Positions 51,091 to 58,672 of a stretch of 58,672 nt of DNA are shown here, piece by piece. Location of the stretch: NCBI GenBank assembly GCA_016871855.1, contig VHBQ01000008.1, positions 1-58,672 of the forward strand. The letters are read 5' to 3'. A program made the position numbers and the translations under genes. The notes beneath the pieces are model-generated. The model was given only the letters and a program-made list of their open reading frames with translations, was not told where the DNA came from and made no database searches. Numbering within the stretch: position 1 is the stretch's first letter; every line of letters begins with the position of its first letter. This DNA is from Gemmatimonadota bacterium (GTDB lineage Bacteria > Gemmatimonadota > Gemmatimonadetes > Gemmatimonadales > Gemmatimonadaceae).

Positions 51091-53112
51091 ATGACCACCG
51101 CGAATCTGCTGTTCGCCCTCATCGTCGCCCTCGCCTTCGGCTTCTTCGCTTACAACGTCCAGCGGCTGGTGGGCTACCTGCGCATCGGGCGGCTCGACGA
51201 TTCGCGGTGGGACCACGTGCCAAAGCGGCTCTACAACCTGATCGCCATCGGCATCCTCCAGCGAAAGATCTTCCGCGACTGGATCGCCGGGCCGATGCAC
51301 GCGGCGATCTTCTGGGGCTTCTGCGTGCTCACCGTGGGTACGGGCGAGTTCATCGCCCGTGGCATCCTGCCGAACTTCACGCTGGCGAAGTTCATGCCGC
51401 AGTGGGCGTACTGGTTCTATCAGGTCAACCAGGACCTCTGGGGACTGATCGTTATTGGCGCCGTCGCATTTGCGCTGTGGCGCCGGTTGACGCACCGCGT
51501 GAAGCGACTGCAGGGTGCGGAAACGCACCCTAATGACCCGCTGCTCATCCTGAGCTGGATCGGCCTGCTGATGATCACGATGTTCGGCGCCGAGTCGTTC
51601 GAGATGGTCGCGTTCCCCACGCACGCGTCGCCGTACTACCGCCCGATCTCGTACGGACTCGCCCAGGCGCTGGCGTTTGTGCCGCAGGACTGGGCCGCCT
51701 TCTTCCGGTCGCTCAACTGGTGGTCCCACGGCCTGCTCGTCCTTGGCTTCCTGAACTACCTGCCATACTCGAAGCACCTGCACGTCGTCGCGTCGCTCCC
51801 CAATGTCTACCTCTCGAACACGAGCGGCCCGGGACAGGCGGGGGTGATGGGGTACATGGACCTCGAGGCGGAGACGGAGCAGTTCGGCGCGAAGGACGTC
51901 GAGCACCTCTCGTGGAAGAGCCTGCTGGACGGTTTCGCCTGCACGGAGTGTGGGCGGTGCACGTCGGTCTGCCCGGCCAACACCACGGGGAAGCTGCTGT
52001 CGCCGCGGAAGATCATCGTGAATGTGCGGGAGCGGTTAGAACAGAAGGCGGCGATGGTGACGGTGGACGGTGGACGGTTGACGGTGGATGACAAGCCACT
52101 GCTCGACGGGTTCATCTCGGAACAGGAGCTCTGGGCGTGCACGACTTGCCGCGCGTGCGTGCAGGAGTGTCCGGTCTCCATTGACCAGCTATCGGTGATT
52201 CTCGAGATGCGGCGCAATCTCGTGCTCGGCGAGTCGCGCTTCCCGGAAGAGGTGATGCCCGCCTTCGAGAGCATGGAACAGCGCGGGTCCCCGTGGGCCT
52301 TCGACCCGGGCGACCGCGGCAAGTGGAGCGAGGGGCTCGACGTCCCGACGATGGCCGAGCTGGCCGCGCGGGGCGAGACCGCCGACATCCTCTACTTCGT
52401 CGGCTGCATGGGGTCGTTCGACGACCGCGCGAAGAAGACGACCGTGGCCTTCGCGAAGATCATGAAGGCGGCGGGCGTGAACTTCGCCATCCTCGGTCGC
52501 GAGGAGAAGTGCAACGGCGACCCGGCGCGCCGGATCGGCAATGAGTACCTCTACCAGATGCTCGCGCGCGAGAACGTGGAGACGCTGGCGAAGTATCAGG
52601 TGCGCACGATCGTCACCGCCTGCCCGCACTGCATGCACCAGCTGGGCAACGAGTACCCGCAGTTCGGCGGGCACTACGACGTCATCCACCACTCGACGTT
52701 CATCGAGCACCTGATCGCCCAGGGGCGGGTGCCGCTGCGCCACGAACTGCACGAGCCGGTGAGCACCTTCACATACCACGACTCGTGCTATCTGGGGCGC
52801 TACAACCAGATCTATGACGCGCCGCGCGAGACGTTACGGCGGGCGCTCCCTGTCGTGCGCCTCGTCGAGATGCCGCGCTCCGGGGACCGCGGGCTCTGCT
52901 GCGGCGCCGGCGGCGGGCGGATGTGGATGGAGGAGAATGAAGGCAAGCGCATCAACGCCGAGCGCGCCGAGGAGGCGCTCGCGACGGGCGCGCAGTCGGT
53001 GGCTGTGGCCTGCCCGTTCTGCATGACGATGATGCGCGATTCCATCTCGGCGCGTGACGAGTCGGTGCAGGTCTACGACATCGCCGAGGTGGTGGCCGAC
53101 CGGCTGGCGTAG
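51091..53112 (+). CDS. ETF:menaquinone oxidoreductase-type membrane Fe-S protein (EMO-like, HdrD-related)
   Basis: 673 residues. About five N-terminal helices resemble the NarI-type cytochrome b domain with several His ([20 protein letters not shown]). Two [4Fe-4S] motifs follow, [12 protein letters not shown] and [12 protein letters not shown], then two CCG domains as in heterodisulfide reductase D: CPHCMHQ with an upstream CNG, and [11 protein letters not shown] with CPFCMTMM. This is the layout of EMO proteins that pass ETF electrons to menaquinone. Residues ~323-333 between the Fe-S motifs are encoded by a heptamer array ([10 protein letters not shown]). With gcdH and etfBA it completes the chain. 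Confidence 0.85.
   Translation: MTTANLLFALIVALAFGFFAYNVQRLVGYLRIGRLDDSRWDHVPKRLYNLIAIGILQRKIFRDWIAGPMHAAIFWGFCVLTVGTGEFIARGILPNFTLAKFMPQWAYWFYQVNQDLWGLIVIGAVAFALWRRLTHRVKRLQGAETHPNDPLLILSWIGLLMITMFGAESFEMVAFPTHASPYYRPISYGLAQALAFVPQDWAAFFRSLNWWSHGLLVLGFLNYLPYSKHLHVVASLPNVYLSNTSGPGQAGVMGYMDLEAETEQFGAKDVEHLSWKSLLDGFACTECGRCTSVCPANTTGKLLSPRKIIVNVRERLEQKAAMVTVDGGRLTVDDKPLLDGFISEQELWACTTCRACVQECPVSIDQLSVILEMRRNLVLGESRFPEEVMPAFESMEQRGSPWAFDPGDRGKWSEGLDVPTMAELAARGETADILYFVGCMGSFDDRAKKTTVAFAKIMKAAGVNFAILGREEKCNGDPARRIGNEYLYQMLARENVETLAKYQVRTIVTACPHCMHQLGNEYPQFGGHYDVIHHSTFIEHLIAQGRVPLRHELHEPVSTFTYHDSCYLGRYNQIYDAPRETLRRALPVVRLVEMPRSGDRGLCCGAGGGRMWMEENEGKRINAERAEEALATGAQSVAVACPFCMTMMRDSISARDESVQVYDIAEVVADRLA
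52059..52086 (+). repeat. 4-unit heptamer array inside the EMO coding sequence
   Basis: GACGGTG GACGGTG GACGGTT GACGGTG, read in frame as [10 protein letters not shown]. The coding phase relative to the repeat is the same as in the MFS gene. Confidence 0.92.
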
Positions 53113-53142
53113 CGGCGGAATACGCGCCGGGAGCGGCGCGGG

Positions 53143-53187
53143 AAGCGAGGGCGCCCGGCCGCGATCGGCAGCCGGGCGCCCTCGCTT
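53143..53187. terminator. Strong bidirectional terminator after the EMO gene
   Basis: A 17-bp perfect stem, AAGCGAGGGCGCCCGGC (53143-53159) with GCCGGGCGCCCTCGCTT (53171-53187), 11-base loop, between the convergent EMO and cytochrome c genes. Confidence 0.75.
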
Positions 53188-53200
53188 GCCGGCGGCGCCG

Positions 53201-53605
53201 CTATTTGCCGGAGCTCAGTGACACGACGTACGCCGCGACCGCCGAGACTTGGCGGTCGTTGAGCGGGCTGCCGCCACCGGGCGGCATGGGCGTGCTGCCC
53301 TGCTTGGGCTTCATCACGCCGGTCTTGACCGTGGCCTTCACGAAGTCGACGCCGCCGTCGCCGTGCAGCCACGTCTTGTCGGTAAGATCCGGGCCGAGGC
53401 CCTTCATGCCCTTGGCATCCAGGCCGTGGCACGTCCAGCACAGGCCGCCGGCGGCCTTGCCCTTGAAGATGTTCTCCCCAAGCGCGATCTGCGCCTTGTC
53501 GTCGCCCTGTCCCTGGGCGGCTACGGGAGATGAACCGCCGAAGGCGGCGGCGATGACGAGGGCGATGCCCGCCGCGCCGATCAGGATGCGAGCGATGCGA
53601 GTCAT
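53201..53605 (-). CDS. Class I monoheme cytochrome c
   Basis: 134 residues. A signal peptide (ILIGAAGIALVIAAAFGG) is followed by a single CWTCH heme site (C56, C59, H60) and a probable axial Met in TPMPPGGGSPL, then the C-terminal helix AVAAYVVSLSSGK. It is a soluble periplasmic electron carrier. It begins two bases after the stop of the heme-containing porin on the same strand and has no Shine-Dalgarno of its own, so it is probably translationally coupled. The pair suggests electron flow across the outer membrane. Confidence 0.9.
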   Translation of the reverse strand: MTRIARILIGAAGIALVIAAAFGGSSPVAAQGQGDDKAQIALGENIFKGKAAGGLCWTCHGLDAKGMKGLGPDLTDKTWLHGDGGVDFVKATVKTGVMKPKQGSTPMPPGGGSPLNDRQVSAVAAYVVSLSSGK

Positions 53606-53607
53606 GG

Positions 53608-54870
53608 TTAGAAGGCCAGGTTGATGCCCGCGATGAGGCGCGCGCGGTCGCGCTCGAAATCCCACGTCGTCTCGCCCATCAAACGGACGTTGCGCTTGAG
53701 GAGGTAATGCAGGCCAAAGGTGCCAGTCGTGTACTGCGAGACCGTCGAAGGGTCGTCCCCGCGCTCGCCGATGCGAAGCGACACTACCGGTGCGCTGGCG
53801 TCCACGTAATTGAGCAGGCCGGTCACGAACCACTGTCCCGCCGGTCCCTGCGGCCACAGAATGACCTCGGCCATGGCCGCGTCCACCGTCGTGCTGAACG
53901 GGGCGGTGCGATTGCCGAGGCAGGGGTTGGCCACCGTGCAGGAGCCGAGGAACGGGTTGCTGTCCCAGCGGCGGAGGGCCTGCACGTTGAGCTCACCCAT
54001 CGATCCGAGCGGCACCGTGGCGTCGGGTCCGAAGACGCGCATCGTGCTCGATGCCGCCCCCGCCCCCTGCTTGCCGGTGTAGCCAAAGACGCCGACGCGC
54101 AGTCGCCCGATGTCCTGCGAGATGCGCAGTGCGAAGTTTTTATTGTTGTCGGTGTCGTACTGCCTCGCGCTGTTCGCGTGATTGAGTCCGTCACCGGTCA
54201 CCACCTCAGCCGTGATGTCCGTGCCTGCGCGTGGAGACCAGAGCGCCATCAGCCCGCGATCATAGGTCAGGTCCGACGCGACGCGTCCGACCTTCACGCG
54301 ATACGGCTGGTAGTCATCGTAGTGCAGTCGCAGTTCGCGCTTGAACGCCGGGTCGGACACCTGGAATTGGCCGACGATCAGGCTGACGCCGCTCCCCTTG
54401 ATGTCGGTGAACTGCACGTACGCGTCCTCCAGCCCCGCCACTTCCCCGCGCTCGGTTAGGAGGAAGTACATGTAGTAGCTGATCTTGTCAGCCACCTGCC
54501 CGCCGCTGAGCACCTTCACGATCCATGGCGTCTGCTGGTCCACCGCGGCGTCGCCGGCCCGGCGGTCGGTCAAGAAGCGCTGATACGCCTCAAAGCGCAC
54601 CGCCAGCGGAAGGGAATTCGGCAGGCGAAGCAACGGGTCGCCGGTATCGACGGTGTCGCGCGCCGGCTCGCCCACGGCCATCTCGAAACCGTTGCCCGCG
54701 AAGTTCTCGCCGAACGTGTTGAGGCGAGGCGCGGGCGCGTGGCACATGGAGCAACTCACGCGGTACTTGCGGGCAAACGCCGGGATGGCGTGCGCGTCAG
54801 CCGGGAGAAAGCTCAGGGCCACCAACAGCACCGTGCCGGCGGCCAGCATCCGTTCAACGAATCGTGGCAT
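53608..54870 (-). CDS. Monoheme cytochrome-porin fusion (Cyc2-like architecture)
   Basis: 420 residues. After a signal peptide ending near PADAHA there is one heme-binding site CSMCH (C40, C43, H44) followed by APRLNTFGENFAGNGF, then an all-beta region of about 350 residues with amphipathic strands (PLAVRFEAYQRF, SYYMYFLLTERG, VSLIVGQFQV, LRVGVFGYTGK, GLHYLLKRNVRLMGETTWDF) and terminal GINLAF with Phe. A single N-terminal heme plus a porin-sized barrel is the plan of Cyc2, the outer-membrane iron oxidase, but related monoheme porins of unknown role are common. GAGG six bases upstream supports ATG 54870. Function is inferred from layout. Confidence 0.7.
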   Translation of the reverse strand: MPRFVERMLAAGTVLLVALSFLPADAHAIPAFARKYRVSCSMCHAPAPRLNTFGENFAGNGFEMAVGEPARDTVDTGDPLLRLPNSLPLAVRFEAYQRFLTDRRAGDAAVDQQTPWIVKVLSGGQVADKISYYMYFLLTERGEVAGLEDAYVQFTDIKGSGVSLIVGQFQVSDPAFKRELRLHYDDYQPYRVKVGRVASDLTYDRGLMALWSPRAGTDITAEVVTGDGLNHANSARQYDTDNNKNFALRISQDIGRLRVGVFGYTGKQGAGAASSTMRVFGPDATVPLGSMGELNVQALRRWDSNPFLGSCTVANPCLGNRTAPFSTTVDAAMAEVILWPQGPAGQWFVTGLLNYVDASAPVVSLRIGERGDDPSTVSQYTTGTFGLHYLLKRNVRLMGETTWDFERDRARLIAGINLAF

Positions 54871-54969
54871 CTGGGACCTCAGTAGGTCTTGCGCCCCGCG
54901 GTGGGGCGGGCCATGGGGGCCGTGCTCCTGCAATACTACGTCCGGAGCGCATCTCGTGCTGTAGGGTGA

Positions 54970-54986
54970 CCACCCGCATCGGGTGG
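54970..54986 (-). terminator. Short hairpin upstream of the cytochrome-porin gene
   Basis: CCACCCG-CAT-CGGGTGG, a 7-bp perfect stem, 21 bases after the stop of the Zn-ribbon protein gene on the minus strand. Weak evidence of termination; no T-run. Confidence 0.3.
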
Positions 54987-55007
54987 CGAATTCTCCCTCG
55001 CGACGCG

Positions 55008-55517
55008 TCAGATCCGCAGCTCCTGCTGTGCCTCGGGCGTCAACACGGTAAGGAGAAAGCGTGCCCCGTCGCGGCGCACCACCACGCGCGTCTGGCAGGT
55101 CTCGCAGCGTCCCGTGATCGGCGCGACGCTCGTGAACTGCTCGATGCGGTACCCGCACAGCGGACAGAAGAACGGAGGGAGCGCGTCGAGTGACACGACG
55201 GCCCGCGAGCCCGGAAGACGTTCAGGTTCGCCGTCCGCGCGGCTGATGACCGACGACGCCGTCGCGAATAGCAGCTGTCGCTCCGTCTCAGTCATTCCGG
55301 CGAGCTGGGCGGGCGTGGCAAGTCCGCGGCTCTGAAGCTCCCGCACGACACTCGAAGGCGTCGAGGGGCTGCTCGTGGGCTCTCCCAGCGTGCGCGTCGG
55401 CCCCAGATCGGCTCGCAGCCGACGCCCAACCAGCCAGATCGCGATCACCGCCCCAGCGAGCACCACCAAGGCGCCGACGACGAGACGCAGGTCCATTTGC
55501 AGCAACGGCTGGTTCAC
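55008..55517 (-). CDS. Membrane-anchored zinc-ribbon protein, unknown function
   Basis: 169 residues. One N-terminal membrane helix (LVVGALVVLAGAVIAIWLVG) precedes a flexible Pro/Ser/Thr linker, a short helical part and a zinc ribbon with FFCPLCGY and CETCQTR. The C-terminal part faces the cytoplasm if the helix is a signal anchor. GTG 55517 overlaps the preceding stop by four bases (GTGA); ATG 55496 directly before the helix is the alternative start. It is co-transcribed with the methyltransferase and moeA. Family unknown. Confidence 0.6.
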   Translation of the reverse strand: MNQPLLQMDLRLVVGALVVLAGAVIAIWLVGRRLRADLGPTRTLGEPTSSPSTPSSVVRELQSRGLATPAQLAGMTETERQLLFATASSVISRADGEPERLPGSRAVVSLDALPPFFCPLCGYRIEQFTSVAPITGRCETCQTRVVVRRDGARFLLTVLTPEAQQELRI

Positions 55518-56200
55518 CCGAGCCGCACCTCGTGAATGGTGATCGTGTGCTTCGCTGCCCCTTCCTCATGCCGCACAGCCTTCCTTTCGCGGACCACCGC
55601 GCCAAGCGCGGCGCACTCCGCGAGGCAGGCGCCCAGCGCAACACGACCGGGATCGGCGATGAGCGCGACGCCCTGCGGCGAGAGCGCGCTCACGACCGCC
55701 CGCGCGACGAGCGGGGCGTACGGCCTCTCATACAGTACGTCCGCCGCCAGCACCAGGTCAAAGCGGCCGAGTCCTTCGGGCAGCGCGCGCCAATCCACCA
55801 TCCGCGTCCGAAGGTCGCGGCCAAGATTCCTGAGCGCGTTGCGGCGGGCAAAAAGGAGCGCATCGTCGTAGTAGTCGCTCACGAGCAGGTCAAACCCGGC
55901 GTGCGCGGCCGCCAGTGACGGCAAGCCAAGGCCGGCGCCAAACTCGATGGCCGATCGTCCGGCGCCATCTAGGGCCGCGACTTCCTGCGCGAGCACGATG
56001 GCCGAGGGCCAAAGGTCGGCCCAGTACGGCAGCCGTTCGTCGCGCGCAAAGTCAACCTCGCTGATGAGATCCTCTGCGCTCCGCGGAAGCTCGAGGCGCC
56101 ACGAGCGTCCGCCAAACTCAACCTCACGGGTCCGCAGGAGGAAGCGCTCGTCAAGCGCGGCGAGTTCGGGAGGGAGTCCCGTGGAGATCGCGTCGGGCAT
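55514..56200 (-). CDS. MTF16-type protein methyltransferase
   Basis: 228 residues. The SAM loop is IEFGAGLGLPSLAAA, preceded by LPYWADLWPSAIVLAQEV, the pattern of the seven-beta-strand lysine methyltransferase group (family 16, which includes eukaryotic METTL20/ETF-beta methyltransferase). The post-I acidic residue lies in LLVSDYYDDALLFARRN and ADVLYERP is the substrate region. Bacterial members mostly modify ETF-beta or ribosomal-type proteins. The etfB gene lies in the same window but not the same operon. ATG 56200; the 68 residues before it are out of the fold. Confidence 0.7.
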   Translation of the reverse strand: MPDAISTGLPPELAALDERFLLRTREVEFGGRSWRLELPRSAEDLISEVDFARDERLPYWADLWPSAIVLAQEVAALDGAGRSAIEFGAGLGLPSLAAAHAGFDLLVSDYYDDALLFARRNALRNLGRDLRTRMVDWRALPEGLGRFDLVLAADVLYERPYAPLVARAVVSALSPQGVALIADPGRVALGACLAECAALGAVVRERKAVRHEEGAAKHTITIHEVRLG

Positions 56201-56213
56201 CACGCGTTGCGCG

Positions 56214-57470
56214 TCAGAGCGCAAAACGCTCGGCGAGCTGCGCGTCCGCGGAAAGCAACAGCGCGGACAGAGTGTCGCCGGCAGCGCTCGTCGGGCGGTC
56301 CTCTGGCACCACGAGCAGCGCGTTCGCCCGGGCCATCGAGGTGAGAATGCCCGAGCCCTGCGGTCCGGTGAGCTGCGCCGAGAGCGTGCCGGAGGGCTGC
56401 ACACGGACGATCGCGCGCAGGAAGTGCGTTAGTCGCGCGCCGATCGTCACCGGCGCCTCCAGGGTCACCGGCACCGGACGCCGGAAGACCCGCGCATGCC
56501 CGGCCATCGCGAGAATTGCGGGCCGTGCGAACAGCTCGAAGGTCACCATCACGGAGACCGGATTTCCGGGCAGACCTATCCAGGGAATGCCGGCTAAGGT
56601 GCCGAACCCGATAGGTGCGCCGGGACGCATGCGCACTTTCCAGAACTTCAGGTCCGCCCCCAGCGCGCCCAGCGCATCGCGCGTGTAGTCAAACGCGCCG
56701 ACGGAAATGCCAGCCGAGCTGACGATCAGATCGGGCCGCGCCTCCACCGCGCGCGTGAAGATGTCGCGCATCGCCTCGGGCGTGTCGGGCGCGTTGCCCA
56801 GCGGCACGGGGATCCCGCCCGCTGCGCGCACCAGCGCGTGGAGCGTGTAGCTGTTGGAGCCAATGATCTTCTCGCCAGCCACGACCCGATCGAATCGGTC
56901 GAGGTCGACGAGTTCGTCCCCTGAGCCGAGGATCGCGACGCGCGGGGCGCGGTGCACCGGCACCGTGGCGCATCCGAGCGAAGCGAGCACCCCAACCTGC
57001 GCGGCCCCCAGCGGCGTGCCGGCGCTCAGCACGACGTCGCCCTCGCGGAAATCCTCACCGCGGGGGCGCACGTTCTTGCCGCAGTCCCGGTCGTTGAGGG
57101 CGCGCACCACCTCCACGCCGCCGTCTGTGTCCTCGACGCGGAGCACAGAGTCGGCGCCGATCGGAATCGGCGCGCCGGTCATGATGCGCGTGGCCTCGCC
57201 CGGGCCAATGGGCCGAGAAGGGAACTGCCCCGCACGGACCGTCTCGAGCACGCGGAAGGAACGCGGAGACTCCGCGCGCGCGCCGGCCAGGTCGGCGGCG
57301 CGCACGGCGTAGCCGTCCATCGCCGAGTTGGCACAGGCGGGGAGCGTGTATTGGGCGCGCGCGTCCTCGGCGAGCACGCGGCCGGGCGCATCGAGCAGCG
57401 GCACCTGCTCGACGTCCAGCGCACGGACCTCTCCGACGACCCGCGCGACGGCCTCGGCGACGCTGAGCAT
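56214..57470 (-). CDS. moeA: Molybdopterin molybdenumtransferase
   Basis: 418 residues. ACANSAMDGYAVRAAD, ATRIMTGAPIPIGADSVLR, the catalytic GSGDELVDLD, SSAGISVGAFDYTRDAL and PWIGLPGNPVSVMVTFEL match MoeA domains in order. It inserts molybdate into molybdopterin adenylate to finish molybdenum cofactor. No molybdoenzyme gene is in the window; the NapF-like ferredoxin at 12875 is the nearest candidate link. It lies 13 bases before the methyltransferase and six after the truncated dacB, all on the minus strand. Confidence 0.95.
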   Translation of the reverse strand: MLSVAEAVARVVGEVRALDVEQVPLLDAPGRVLAEDARAQYTLPACANSAMDGYAVRAADLAGARAESPRSFRVLETVRAGQFPSRPIGPGEATRIMTGAPIPIGADSVLRVEDTDGGVEVVRALNDRDCGKNVRPRGEDFREGDVVLSAGTPLGAAQVGVLASLGCATVPVHRAPRVAILGSGDELVDLDRFDRVVAGEKIIGSNSYTLHALVRAAGGIPVPLGNAPDTPEAMRDIFTRAVEARPDLIVSSAGISVGAFDYTRDALGALGADLKFWKVRMRPGAPIGFGTLAGIPWIGLPGNPVSVMVTFELFARPAILAMAGHARVFRRPVPVTLEAPVTIGARLTHFLRAIVRVQPSGTLSAQLTGPQGSGILTSMARANALLVVPEDRPTSAAGDTLSALLLSADAQLAERFAL

Positions 57471-57476
57471 CGTGCG

Positions 57477-58672
57477 CTACCGCGGCGCGCCGGGCGAGGC
57501 GAGCCGCACGAGGATCGCGTCCTGCACCTCTTCCACCGCCCGGTTGGGCACGGTGAAGTTGTTGCACAGGAAGCTGAACAGGAGCTGGCGGCCGTCGGGC
57601 GTGGTCACGTAGCCCGAGAGGCTTCGCGCCTTGTCCACCGTGCCAGTCTTCGCGTGAACGTTGCCCTGCGCGGTCGTGCCGCGCATCCGTGTGGCAATCG
57701 TCCCGTCAACGCCGGCAATCGGCAGCGCGTCGTAGAACACCTTGAAGTCGGCGTGCCGGCGCATCGCGTCGAGCACCTTGACGATCGTCTCGGGCGTCAC
57801 GTAGTCGTGACGCGAGAGCCCGCTGCCATCGCGCACCGCGTGCCCGGCGGTGTCGGCCCCCCAGGCGGCGAGCTGGCGCTCAATCACCCGTCGTCCCGAG
57901 TCGGGCGTGCCGACCCCGGTCTTCTCGAGGCCAAGCGTCCGGAACAGGAGTTCGCCGATCTGGTTCTGCGACGGCTTCTCGAATCGCGGCAGGATCGTGC
58001 GCAGCGGCGGCGACCAGAGCGTGAACAGCCGGGCCAGCCGCGCCGTGTCCGCCGCCGGCTCGCTGATCACGTTGCCGCGCAGCACGATGCCGCGCTCGGC
58101 GAGCGCCTCGGCGAACGCGTCCAGGTACGAGGCCGACGGGTTGCGAATCGCCACCGTCACCGTGGCGCTGTCACGCGCGCGCAGGAAGCCGGAGAGGTTG
58201 AGCAAGGGGCGCGGCCCACGCACGTCGGACTCCCAGGCGACGCTGCTGCGCTGGCGCGCCTCCGGATCCATCATCCCACCGGTGACCACCGCGACGCGTC
58301 CGATCCTTGGCACCGTAGCCGCCGGGGCCGTGCGCACCGTCGGAGCCCCGCCGACCGCGGTGGCGGCCCGCAGCGTCACGCGCGCGATCCCCTCGTTGAA
58401 GAACAACTCATCGACGCCAGCGGAATAGCCGTAGTCGAGATCGTCCCACGACCAGCCGTACCCCAGCGTCGAATCGGGAAAGGCGTCGCCTCCCTTCACC
58501 AGGGCCCCGGCGATCTCGCGAATGCCGCGTGCCCAGAGCGAATCAGCGGCCGCGCGGAGTGGGCGCATGGCGTCGCCGGCCAGCGCGTCGCTCACGGACG
58601 GGTCGCCGCGCCCGATGACGACGAGGTCGCCGCGCAGGGAGCCGTTCACCAACGGCCCCGTCGCCGCGAATT
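57477..58672 (-). CDS. dacB: D-Ala-D-Ala carboxypeptidase/endopeptidase PBP4 (S13), 5' end missing
   Basis: The frame is open to the window end, leaving 398 residues of the C-terminal part. GDLVVIGRGDPS, KPSQNQIGELLFRTL (the Ser-x-Asn motif) and HAKTGTVDKARSLSGYV (the Lys-Thr-Gly motif) are those of peptidase family S13. The Ser-x-x-Lys nucleophile motif should lie upstream, outside the window. The enzyme trims peptidoglycan cross-links in the periplasm. The TTG at 58652 is not the real start. Confidence 0.9.
   Translation of the reverse strand, partial: FAATGPLVNGSLRGDLVVIGRGDPSVSDALAGDAMRPLRAAADSLWARGIREIAGALVKGGDAFPDSTLGYGWSWDDLDYGYSAGVDELFFNEGIARVTLRAATAVGGAPTVRTAPAATVPRIGRVAVVTGGMMDPEARQRSSVAWESDVRGPRPLLNLSGFLRARDSATVTVAIRNPSASYLDAFAEALAERGIVLRGNVISEPAADTARLARLFTLWSPPLRTILPRFEKPSQNQIGELLFRTLGLEKTGVGTPDSGRRVIERQLAAWGADTAGHAVRDGSGLSRHDYVTPETIVKVLDAMRRHADFKVFYDALPIAGVDGTIATRMRGTTAQGNVHAKTGTVDKARSLSGYVTTPDGRQLLFSFLCNNFTVPNRAVEEVQDAILVRLASPGAPR

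Noticed and set aside
8354-52086. The heptamer arrays as CRISPR or as IS ends
   Set aside because: There are no spacers, units are only 7 bases and contiguous, no cas or transposase gene is nearby, and no target duplications flank the arrays.

Overview
The window is high-GC bacterial chromosome with short intergenic gaps and many 1-4 nt start/stop overlaps. The gene families suggest a Gemmatimonadota-like, Gram-negative, menaquinone-using heterotroph: a carboxypeptidase-regulatory-like secreted protein, a DUF4412-type protein, a DUF5117-type metalloprotease lipoprotein, beta-barrels, Na+ symporters and an HdrD-like ETF oxidoreductase. There is no rRNA or marker gene here, so this placement is an inference. 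I found no tRNA, rRNA, CRISPR array, prophage or replication origin. The only insertion-sequence trace is an IS3-type transposase tail at the left edge.

Layout. 1-6.3 kb: IS3 remnant, a membrane HD-GYP protein, a large SARP/AAA regulator facing it tail to tail, a MoxR ATPase and a BsuPI-type lipoprotein. 6.7-10.1 kb: F-type ATP synthase genes for Fo plus delta only (atpZ-atpI-atpB-atpE-atpF-atpH), closed by a strong terminator; the F1 genes alpha, gamma, beta and epsilon are absent. 10.2-18 kb: secreted and outer-membrane proteins, a NapF-like ferredoxin and a cupin/sugar nucleotidyltransferase pair. 18-24.5 kb: a candidate amino-sugar salvage operon (GH109 enzyme, SSS symporter, nucleotidyltransferase, galactokinase-like kinase, MFS carrier). 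24.6-27.8 kb: ybdD-cstA and a nitrilase-superfamily protein. 27.9-31.1 kb: a secreted protein, then NAD-isocitrate dehydrogenase, a phosphoesterase and a SprT-like protease.

31.3-37.8 kb is the most interesting metabolic block: one tightly coupled operon with an SSS symporter, corrinoid protein, RamA/RACo-type corrinoid activator, a small Cys-rich protein of unknown function, a UroD-family (MtaA-like) methyltransferase with Zn ligands, and a homocysteine S-methyltransferase. It reads as import of a methylated compound and transfer of its methyl group through a corrinoid protein to homocysteine.

37.9-58.7 kb: DUF5117-type protease, glutaryl-CoA dehydrogenase, AGMO-like hydroxylase, M28 peptidase, SDR, etfBA, AGCS and NSS amino-acid symporters, an EMO-type ETF:menaquinone oxidoreductase, a Cyc2-like monoheme porin with a small cytochrome c, a Zn-ribbon protein, an MTF16-type methyltransferase, moeA and a truncated dacB. 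GcdH, EtfAB and EMO together form a complete route from acyl-CoA oxidation to the quinone pool.

Across the window runs a dispersed heptanucleotide repeat, consensus GACGGTN on one strand. Ten arrays of 4 to about 11 units lie in intergenic spacers, against stop codons, across an entire intergenic spacer, inside a terminator, as an inverted pair before etfB, and in frame inside two coding genes (the MFS carrier and EMO). I know of no description of this family; it is the clearest structure that the genes do not explain.
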